In this document: positions 42,944 through 48,951 of the stretch, one piece after another
Numbering within the stretch: position 1 is the stretch's first letter
Layout of the letters: each line of letters opens with the position of its first letter
The notes under the pieces: model-generated
The model's database searches: none
What the model saw: only the letters and a program-made list of their open reading frames with translations
What the model was told of the DNA's origin: nothing
Source: Poindextera sp041691315
Lineage (GTDB): Bacteria > Pseudomonadota > Alphaproteobacteria > Caulobacterales > Caulobacteraceae
Direction: 5' to 3'
Length of the DNA: 64,000 nt
Assembly: GCA_041691315.1 (NCBI GenBank)
Contig: JBEPUW010000015.1
Span: 16,634-80,633, forward strand
Program-made: the position numbers and the translations under genes

Positions 42944-44731
42944 CTACAGTTCCGCCAGCGCGGCGGCGATCTCTTCCATCACCCCGTCCCACTGGCCGAA
43001 CGCCTTGGTGGAGAAGACCCGGGTCGCCGGGTACCAGGGATAGCGGTCGGTTCCCAGCCTGGGCCAGGCGACCGGGGTCGAGATCAGCCAGACCGGCGCG
43101 CCGCAGGCCCCGGCGATGTTGCTGGTGGCGTTGGCGGGGCCGAGCACCAGGTCGAGCGCCACGCAAAGGGCGGCCAGGTCGTCCAGGTCCATCTTCAGAT
43201 CGATGCCGGGCGGCCGCCAGATATTGACGCCGAACATCGCGCGCGCCTGCTCGATCTCGGCCTCGCAGTCGCCGTACTGAAGATTGACGAAGGTCACGCC
43301 CGGCGTGGCCAAAACGCCGCGCCAGCGCTCGAACGGCGAGAACTCGCGCAGCCGGGCGCCGTCCAGCTTCAGGCTCTTCCACAGGATGCCGACCTTGCGG
43401 CCCGGCAGCTCGGCCAGGGTGGCGCGCCAATGCGCCACCCGCACCGGATCAGGGCTCATGAAGGACCCGCGATCGGGGAACGACGCCACGCTGGGGCGAA
43501 AGCGTTGCAGCGGCGAGGCCAGCGGCGCCCATAGGTCGATTGCCGCCAAATCGACGCCCGGCGCAGTGCGCAGGTGGTGGCCATCGAGCTTGAACGAGGC
43601 GTGACCGCTGAAGGCGATGCCCGGAAAGGAGCGCTGGAACAGCGGGCTCAGCCGCGCCTCCAGAGCTACGGACAGGCGCCCCTTCGGTCCAAGCGCCGCC
43701 AGCAGGTCCGGCAGGTAGTTGGCGAACATCACTTCGTCGCCCAGGCCCTGCTCGCCGATCAGCAGCATGGAGCGGCCCTCGATCTCGCTCTCCGGCGTCC
43801 AGCGCGGCCGGTCGACCACCATGTGCAGGGCGCTGGCGAACTGGGAGTCGAAGCGGGACTCGTAAGCTTCCCAACCCTCGGCGACCCGACCGCCGACCAG
43901 CAGGATCTGCGAGCGGGCGAAGCGCATCATCGACCGCTCGCTCTCCAGCTTGACCTGTTCGATGGCCAGATCGACATCGGCCAGCGCCCCATCGACATCA
44001 CCGGACTCCAGCCGGGCGGAGCTGCGGGTATAGCGCGCCTTGGCGAACCGGGGATCGAGCCTGAGCGCCTCTTCGAGAAAGGGCAGGGCCGCGGCGGTGT
44101 CGCCGCGGGCGATCAGTACCGTGGCCAGGGTGTTCCACAACATGGCCTCGTCCGGATTGGCCTGGATCACCGGTGTCAGTACGTCGATGGCGCCCTGATA
44201 GTCGTGCTGGTCGCGCAGCGCGCAGGCCAGGTTGTTGGCGCCTTGCGGACAGTCGGGGCGTTTTTCCAGATAGGCCCTGAACAGCTGCACCGCGAGCCCG
44301 GTCATTCCCATGCGAAAGGCCAGCCGACCAAGGTCGTTGGCCACATCGGCATGGTCGGCCAACACCGCCAGCGCCGATTCGTAAGCCGCGATCGAGCTTT
44401 TGAAGTCGCCGCATTGCTCGCGGGCGATGGCCAGCACGTGCCAGCCATGGCCATTGCGTTCGTCGACCTGCAGGGCCTGGACCGCCAGTTCCGAGGCGCG
44501 CGCGCTGTCGCCGACCCGAATCGCCGCGACCGCGTCCTGCAGCAGGGGGGCGACGCTCAGGCTCTTTAAGTCCGCAATCGCCTGGTTCAGCCTGGCCAGA
44601 GCCGCCTCCGAGGCGGAATCACCGGCGCTGGCGTCGATCAGGCCCAGGCCCGCCGGCCGCGGCGGACCGTCGCTGATCGCGGCGGTTTCGGCGCCAAGCC
44701 GTTGTCTTGTCGTGCTTCCAGCAGGCGTCAA
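42944..44731 (-). CDS. flmG: TPR-glycosyltransferase, flagellin glycosyltransferase FlmG-like
   Basis: A 595-residue soluble protein. TPR-like repeats cover about residues 55-270 (GWHVLAIAREQCGDFKSSIA, NDLGRLAFRMGMTGLAVQLF, AMLWNTLATVLIARGDTAAA). The C-terminal half (300-590) is a glycosyltransferase-like fold, SMLLIGEQGLGDEVMFANYL at its start and LDLVLGPANATSNIAGACGA near the donor site. In Caulobacter, FlmG has this TPR-plus-transferase design and attaches pseudaminic acid to flagellins; the TPR part binds flagellin. Being next to flbT-flaF and flagellin genes strengthens the assignment. It is divergent from flbT. Confidence 0.85.
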   Translation of the reverse strand: MTPAGSTTRQRLGAETAAISDGPPRPAGLGLIDASAGDSASEAALARLNQAIADLKSLSVAPLLQDAVAAIRVGDSARASELAVQALQVDERNGHGWHVLAIAREQCGDFKSSIAAYESALAVLADHADVANDLGRLAFRMGMTGLAVQLFRAYLEKRPDCPQGANNLACALRDQHDYQGAIDVLTPVIQANPDEAMLWNTLATVLIARGDTAAALPFLEEALRLDPRFAKARYTRSSARLESGDVDGALADVDLAIEQVKLESERSMMRFARSQILLVGGRVAEGWEAYESRFDSQFASALHMVVDRPRWTPESEIEGRSMLLIGEQGLGDEVMFANYLPDLLAALGPKGRLSVALEARLSPLFQRSFPGIAFSGHASFKLDGHHLRTAPGVDLAAIDLWAPLASPLQRFRPSVASFPDRGSFMSPDPVRVAHWRATLAELPGRKVGILWKSLKLDGARLREFSPFERWRGVLATPGVTFVNLQYGDCEAEIEQARAMFGVNIWRPPGIDLKMDLDDLAALCVALDLVLGPANATSNIAGACGAPVWLISTPVAWPRLGTDRYPWYPATRVFSTKAFGQWDGVMEEIAAALAEL

Positions 44732-44770
44732 AATCGGGGGTCCAGGTGATCGGCGGGGCGTTGAACAGGG

Positions 44771-44804
44771 TTAATGAGTGCTCCCCCGGGCTTAAGGGAG
44801 TGCT
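44771..44804. promoter_or_regulatory. Direct repeat upstream of flmG
   Basis: TTAATGAGTGCT (44771-44782) and TTAAGGGAGTGCT (44792-44804) begin 21 bases apart, two helical turns, 40-73 bases upstream of the flmG start and about 150 before flbT. The regularity suggests a protein binding site, but no regulator can be named. Confidence 0.4.
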
Positions 44805-44955
44805 AAGTTCACGCGGCGAGGCAGCCGGTCGCCGCAACTTGCCATTAACTGAACCGGCCTAAGCGTGACCGCATCGTCGTGCTGAACCGGGGGGTGAAGC
44901 ATCGGCGAGGGGCTATACTCATTCTCGCGCCTGCGCCGTCGGAGGTCTGGCCGTC

Positions 44956-45372
44956 ATGCCGCTGAAGCTGTCACTCAAGCCCGGGGAGAAGTTCGTTCTG
45001 AACGGGGCCGTGGTGCAGAACGGCGACCGGCGCGGCGTGCTGCTGTTGCAGAACAAGGCTTCGGTGCTGCGCGAGAAGGACATCATGCAGGCCGAGGAGG
45101 CGAACACGCCCTCGCGGCGGATCTATTTCCCGGTCATGATGATGTACCTGGATGAGCAGAACGCCGGCGCCTGGCACGAAGAGTTCGTGCGCCGGCTACA
45201 GGAGTTCATGGGGGCGATCAGCAACCCGCAGGTGCTGGCCGAATGTGTCAACGTTTCGAAACACGTTCTGCAGCGCGAATATTACAAGGCCCTGGTCTTG
45301 TGCCGGAAGCTGATCGAGTACGAAGACGAAAGGTTGGGCCATGTCGCTTCAAGCCTATCAACAAGCGGCTGA
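44956..45372 (+). CDS. flbT: Flagellin synthesis repressor FlbT
   Basis: A 138-residue post-transcriptional regulator that in Caulobacter binds the 5' leader of flagellin mRNA and promotes its decay until the hook is complete. The N-terminal beta-rich part, LSLKPGEKFVLNGAVVQNG, and SVLREKDIMQAEEANTPSRR are family blocks; the C-terminal helix ends in EDERLGHVASSL. A GGAGG site precedes ATG 44956. It overlaps flaF by 32 bases in a different frame. Confidence 0.93.
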   Translation: MPLKLSLKPGEKFVLNGAVVQNGDRRGVLLLQNKASVLREKDIMQAEEANTPSRRIYFPVMMMYLDEQNAGAWHEEFVRRLQEFMGAISNPQVLAECVNVSKHVLQREYYKALVLCRKLIEYEDERLGHVASSLSTSG

Positions 45373-45700
45373 GCGGTCCGAACAGCCGCGCGACTCCGAG
45401 TACCGCCTGTTCGGTGAGGTGACCCGGGCGCTGATGTCGGCGGCCGAGACGCCGGCCGACGACTTCAAGACCCGCATCAAGGCGCTCGACTGGAACCGGC
45501 GGCTGTGGATGACCCTGGCCGCCGACTGCGCACGGCCCAACAACGCCCTGGCCGCCGACCTGCGCGCCCAGATCATCTCGCTCAGCATGTGGGTCGGCCG
45601 GCACACCAGCGCCGTCGTGCGCCAGGAGGAGGCCTTCGAGCCGCTGATCGAGATCAACCGCATCATGATGCAGGGCCTGGGCGTCCGCTCCCTCGGCTAA
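45341..45700 (+). CDS. flaF: Flagellin-secretion/synthesis factor FlaF
   Basis: A 119-residue small helical protein needed for flagellin synthesis or secretion and acting opposite to FlbT in Caulobacter. Recognised by LQAYQQAAERSEQPRDSEYR, ALDWNRRLWMTLAADCARP and LSMWVGRHTSAVVRQEE. It starts inside the end of flbT, so the two are co-translated. It precedes the flagellin gene by 449 bases, which hold a repeat and a sigma-54 promoter. Confidence 0.93.
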   Translation: MSLQAYQQAAERSEQPRDSEYRLFGEVTRALMSAAETPADDFKTRIKALDWNRRLWMTLAADCARPNNALAADLRAQIISLSMWVGRHTSAVVRQEEAFEPLIEINRIMMQGLGVRSLG

Positions 45701-45762
45701 GCCGGCTGTCGCAGCCATGCGCGCCGAAGGTTGAACCACGAAAGACGCGACCCTACTCCTTC

Positions 45763-45868
45763 CCGTCATCCCCCGCTGGAGCGGCTTTAGCCGCGGAATG
45801 CGGGGGATCCATGAACACCGATCCTAGGCGGTGATCATGGATGGCCCGGACAAGCCGGGCCATGACGG
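45763..45868. repeat. Multi-branched palindromic element, intact copy
   Basis: Outer arms CCGTCAT (45763-45769) and ATGACGG (45862-45868) enclose three hairpins: CCCCGC/GCGGGG with inner GCGGC/GCCGC; ATCCATGA/TCATGGAT with inner CACCG/CGGTG; and GGCCCGG/CCGGGCC with loop ACAAG. A damaged copy is at 42778-42920. Familiar as a dispersed alphaproteobacterial intergenic repeat. Confidence 0.8.
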
Positions 45869-45925
45869 TTGGGTGGGTAGCCTGGATGTTCGTGTTTTTT
45901 CGGGGCCAACTAAAAACTAAGGATG

Positions 45926-45980
45926 CCCGGCAAGGTTTGGCTAGCGAAGGGTAAATTTTGCCGAGTCAAACTTGCCTAGG
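45926..45980. promoter_or_regulatory. Pair of inverted motifs, candidate FlbD enhancer sites
   Basis: CCCGGCAAGGTTTGGCTAG (45926-45944) and, on the other strand, CTAGGCAAGTTTGACTCGG (45979-45961) are similar with one gap. They lie about 80-135 bases upstream of the sigma-54 promoter, a normal enhancer distance. They look like the ftr sites bound by FlbD in Caulobacter as I recall them, but identity is unproven. Confidence 0.45.
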
Positions 45981-46059
45981 GCCGCCGCGTGCGTCGCGGG
46001 TTGGACGATTTAGTTCCGTCTTCTCAGAGGTCTAGACGCCGCCACGGCCCAGCCGGGCG

Positions 46060-46074
46060 TGGTCCGCGCCTTGC
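46060..46074 (+). promoter_or_regulatory. Sigma-54 promoter of the flagellin gene
   Basis: TGGTCCGCGCCTTGC matches the -24/-12 consensus TGGCACG-N4-TTGC: GG at 46061-46062 and GC at 46073-46074 with exactly ten bases between. Transcription would begin near 46086, leaving a leader of about 64 bases before the ATG at 46150. Late flagellar genes of Caulobacter use such promoters. Confidence 0.8.
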
Positions 46075-46149
46075 GTTGCAGGAAACCGGGCAAAATGCCC
46101 TCGGCCGTCAAAATGACGCCGGACACCTGAGAACAAGGACTATCCCATC

Positions 46150-46974
46150 ATGCTAAGCGTGAACTCGAATCCCGGCGCTCTGGTCGCACTGCAAAACCTG
46201 ACCGCGACCGCCATGGCTCTGGGTAAGACCCAAAACGAAGTCTCCACCGGCCTTGCGGTTTCGGCCCCGCAGGACAACGGCGCGGTCTGGGCCATCGCCC
46301 AGAACGAACGTGGCACCTCCGGTTCGCTGGATGCGGTCATCCAGTCGCTGCAACGGGGCCAGTCGACCATTCAGGTCGCCACCTCGGCCGGCACCAGCGT
46401 CTCCAACCTGCTCAACCAGCTGAAGACCCTGGCCCTGACGGCGTCGGACACCTCGCTCGACGCCACCAGCCTGGCGGCCACCAACACCCAGTTCAAGTCG
46501 GTGCTCGGCCAGATCACTCAGATCGTGTCCAACTCCGATTTCAACGGCGTGAACATGATCAAGCACCTCGGCACGACCATCAACGCCCTGGCCACGGCCT
46601 CCGGCGGCACGATCACGGTCGCGGCGCAGGACCTGTCGCTTGGCGGCGCCAACCTGGCGGGCCTGACCGCGGCTTCGTCGATCGGTTCGGTCGCCCAGGC
46701 CGCGGCCTATGTGACCGTGGTGCAGACCGCGATCACCAAGACCAACAGCTCGCTGGGCCAACTCGGCACCGGGGCCACGGCCCTGCAGAACCAACTGACC
46801 TTCGTTCAGAACCTGCAGGACACCCTGGACACCGGCATCGGCAACCTGGTCAACGCCAACCTCGGCAAGGAAAGCGCTCAGCTGACCGCTCTGCAGACCA
46901 AGCAACAGCTTGGCATCCAGGCGCTGTCGATCGCCAACCAGTCGAGCTCGGTGCTCCTGAGCCTGTTCCGGTAG
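46150..46974 (+). CDS. Flagellin
   Basis: A 274-residue filament subunit. It has the alphaproteobacterial flagellin pattern: conserved N-terminal helices (NPGALVALQNLTATAMALGK, TQNEVSTGLAVSAPQDNGAV), a short variable centre, and the C-terminal LGIQALSIANQSSSVLLSLF. Size and sequence are like the small FljJ-O type flagellins of Caulobacter. No signal peptide, as expected for type III export. FlbT, FlaF and FlmG genes next to it should control its mRNA, secretion and glycosylation; Ser/Thr-rich surface loops (TKTNSSLGQLGTG) are possible glycan sites. Confidence 0.95.
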   Translation: MLSVNSNPGALVALQNLTATAMALGKTQNEVSTGLAVSAPQDNGAVWAIAQNERGTSGSLDAVIQSLQRGQSTIQVATSAGTSVSNLLNQLKTLALTASDTSLDATSLAATNTQFKSVLGQITQIVSNSDFNGVNMIKHLGTTINALATASGGTITVAAQDLSLGGANLAGLTAASSIGSVAQAAAYVTVVQTAITKTNSSLGQLGTGATALQNQLTFVQNLQDTLDTGIGNLVNANLGKESAQLTALQTKQQLGIQALSIANQSSSVLLSLFR

Positions 46975-47035
46975 ACCTAACGCGTGAGGCGGCGGGCCCT
47001 CGTGGCCCGTCGTCTTCCCCGCGCCGGGCAGCGAT

Positions 47036-47335
47036 ATGACCCAGATCATCAACAGCGCCAGCGGTGTCGGCGACCACAACCAAGGCCCGTTTCACCGCGA
47101 ACCCGAACCGCCGACGCCGCATGCCGAGGCGGCGCCGGCCGCTCCCCAGGCCGCGCCGGAGGCGGCCGATGTGCGGCTGATCATCGAGGACGACGCCGCC
47201 GGCGGCGGTTTCGTCTACACCACCGTCGATCATCGCACCGGGGCGGTGCTCCGCCAGCTGCCGCGCGACGGTCTGCTGAAGCTGGGCGAGGCCGCCGACT
47301 ACACCGCCGGCGCCCTGATCAAGACGCGGGCCTGA
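47036..47335 (+). CDS. FlaG-like flagellar protein
   Basis: A 99-residue protein. The N-terminal half is Pro/Ala-rich (PTPHAEAAPAAPQAAPEAAD) and the C-terminal half carries the FlaG pattern, VRLIIEDDAAGGGFVYTTVD then HRTGAVLRQLPRDGLLKLG. FlaG proteins influence filament length; exact role unsettled. It lies 61 bases after the flagellin gene with a GC-rich hairpin between (about 46986-47010), which may separate or process the transcripts. Confidence 0.8.
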   Translation: MTQIINSASGVGDHNQGPFHREPEPPTPHAEAAPAAPQAAPEAADVRLIIEDDAAGGGFVYTTVDHRTGAVLRQLPRDGLLKLGEAADYTAGALIKTRA

Positions 47336-47466
47336 ACCGACCCCGTTCGGTTTCCGTTAACTATACATAGAGATCGGCCGCCTAGCCTTCGCTCAACAGT
47401 CGAATCTCCGCGACCCGCGCCAGCGTGTCGAGAAGGCGGGTTCGCTGGCTTTCGAAGGAGGCCGCC

Positions 47467-48282
47467 TTGTCCATCACCCTCAACCCCGCCAGCCCGGTCC
47501 TGGCCGCGCTGCAGGACCTGAACACCCCGGGCCAGTCGGCGGCGGACGCCAGCCTGGCCGGCGGCCGCGGCGCGCCGGCGACCTCGAGCACCGCCGCGGT
47601 GACGCTGGGGCAGAACGGCAGCCTGGACCTGAGCGCGGTGGACGCCGACGCTATGAGCCTCAATCGGGCGGCCTCGATCGCCGACCTGGCCGTTGGCGCC
47701 GGCCAATCGGTGGCCAACCTGCTGGCGACCCTGAAGGACCAGGCGACCGCCGCACAGAACCCCTCGCTGGACCCGGGCGCCCGCCAGGCCCTGAATACCG
47801 ACTTCAAGGCAGTGTTGGGCCAGATCGCCTCGACGGTGAACCAGGCGAGCTTCGACGGGGTCAATCTTCTCGACGGCCAGGCCCCGGCGGGCCTGAACCT
47901 GCCGGCCGGCGCCGGCGGCGGCGCGGCGCTGAGCCTCTCGGCGCAAAACCTGACCCTTGGCGGTCCGGTGGTGACCCTGGCCTCCACCTCCAGCCTGGGC
48001 ACGCCGGCCGCCGCCTCCGCGGCGCTGGCCGACATCACCAATTCGCTGGACAATATCGAGACGGCGCTCGGCGCCCTGAGCCGCCAGGCCAGTCAGGTTT
48101 CGGCGCACAGTTCGATCCTCAATCAGTTGACCGGCGTGCTACAGGCGGGCGCGGCGGCCAATGCCGACAGCGGCGCCGATGGCGCGCGGCTGCTGGCGCT
48201 GCAGATCCAGCAGCAGCTCAGCGGCCAGTCGCAGCCTATCGCCAACCAGTCGCCGCAGCTTGTGTTGTCACTGTTCAGGTAG
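47467..48282 (+). CDS. Divergent flagellin-like protein
   Basis: A 271-residue protein that looks like a flagellin at its core and C-terminus (LADITNSLDNIETALGALSR, LLALQIQQQLSGQSQPIANQ, QLVLSLF) and SFDGVNLLDGQAPAGLNLPA in the middle. Its first 60 residues do not show the usual D0/D1 heptads: the TQxxxSTGL stretch is replaced by an Ala/Gly/Ser-rich segment. The start is TTG 47467 after GAAGGAGG. No sigma-54 promoter was found directly upstream. It could be a minor filament or junction protein. Confidence 0.82.
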   Translation: MSITLNPASPVLAALQDLNTPGQSAADASLAGGRGAPATSSTAAVTLGQNGSLDLSAVDADAMSLNRAASIADLAVGAGQSVANLLATLKDQATAAQNPSLDPGARQALNTDFKAVLGQIASTVNQASFDGVNLLDGQAPAGLNLPAGAGGGAALSLSAQNLTLGGPVVTLASTSSLGTPAAASAALADITNSLDNIETALGALSRQASQVSAHSSILNQLTGVLQAGAAANADSGADGARLLALQIQQQLSGQSQPIANQSPQLVLSLFR

Positions 48283-48327
48283 TCTGTTGTTCATCGTACG
48301 TTGCCCAAGCCGGGCTAGGATGAGGGC

Positions 48328-48882
48328 ATGATCGATCTGCGCCCATTGCTGGAAGAGGACAGCGAACGGCTGTTCCGCTGGCGGCGCGAGCCGGAGGTCG
48401 ATCGCTGGATGAGCGATCTGCCGGCGGCGAGCCTCGATCAGCACCGCTTCTGGTTCGACGAGTTCCGCGCCGATCCGGACCGGCGCGGCTGGATCATCAC
48501 CGATGACGCCGCACCCGCCGGCTTTCTCACCCTGACCGGCATCGCCGGCCGCCATCGCCGCGCCGCCTGGGGCTGGTACATCGGCGAGCCCGAGGCGCGC
48601 GGCCGCGGCGCCGGCCGCGCCGCCCAGGCGCTGGGCCTCGACCTGGCCTTCGACGGGATCGGCCTGGAAAAGGTGTCCGCAGAGGTGCTGGCCGACAACG
48701 ACGTGGCCCTGAAGGCCCAGGCCGCCGCCGGCTTTCGCCGCGAGGGCTATCTGCGCGAGCACGTGATCAAGGACGGCGTCCGCCGCGACGTGGTGTTGTT
48801 GGGCATTCTCGCCGACGAATGGCGCGCGCGCCGCGAACCGCTGCGCCGCTCGCTCAGCGTGGCGCACCTGATCGCCGCCTGA
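48328..48882 (+). CDS. pseH: GNAT acetyltransferase, PseH/FlmH-like candidate
   Basis: A 184-residue GNAT-fold enzyme. The start IDLRPLLEEDSERLFRWRRE then EVDRWMSDL and the end FRREGYLREHVIKDG are the pattern of PseH-type N-acetyltransferases, which acetylate an aminodideoxy sugar on the way to pseudaminic acid; the acetyl-CoA loop is EPEARGRGAGRAAQ. Ribosomal-protein acetyltransferases (RimJ) are an alternative with similar sequence. Its place behind two flagellin genes and FlmG in the locus favours the pseudaminic-acid role, like Caulobacter FlmH. Confidence 0.72.
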   Translation: MIDLRPLLEEDSERLFRWRREPEVDRWMSDLPAASLDQHRFWFDEFRADPDRRGWIITDDAAPAGFLTLTGIAGRHRRAAWGWYIGEPEARGRGAGRAAQALGLDLAFDGIGLEKVSAEVLADNDVALKAQAAAGFRREGYLREHVIKDGVRRDVVLLGILADEWRARREPLRRSLSVAHLIAA

Positions 48883-48951
48883 GCGGGTTGAGTAAAAGTG
48901 CGAAGCGGTTTTCCGCCCGCAACCCGCTCCAACTCTTATTGATCGAGCTTT

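Larger units (their letters stand above)
45701..46149. other. Regulatory gap before the flagellin gene
   Basis: No gene. From left to right it contains a multi-hairpin repeat (45763-45868), two inverted GGCAAG...TTTG motifs (about 45926-45980), a sigma-54 promoter (46060-46074) and an untranslated leader of about 65 bases with two small hairpins (GGGC/GCCC near 46089-46103 and GTCA/TGAC near 46112-46124) before the flagellin ATG. Confidence 0.7.

Noticed and set aside
44771..44804. CtrA binding site upstream of flmG
   Set aside because: TTAA elements are 21 bases apart rather than the TTAA-N7-TTAA spacing.
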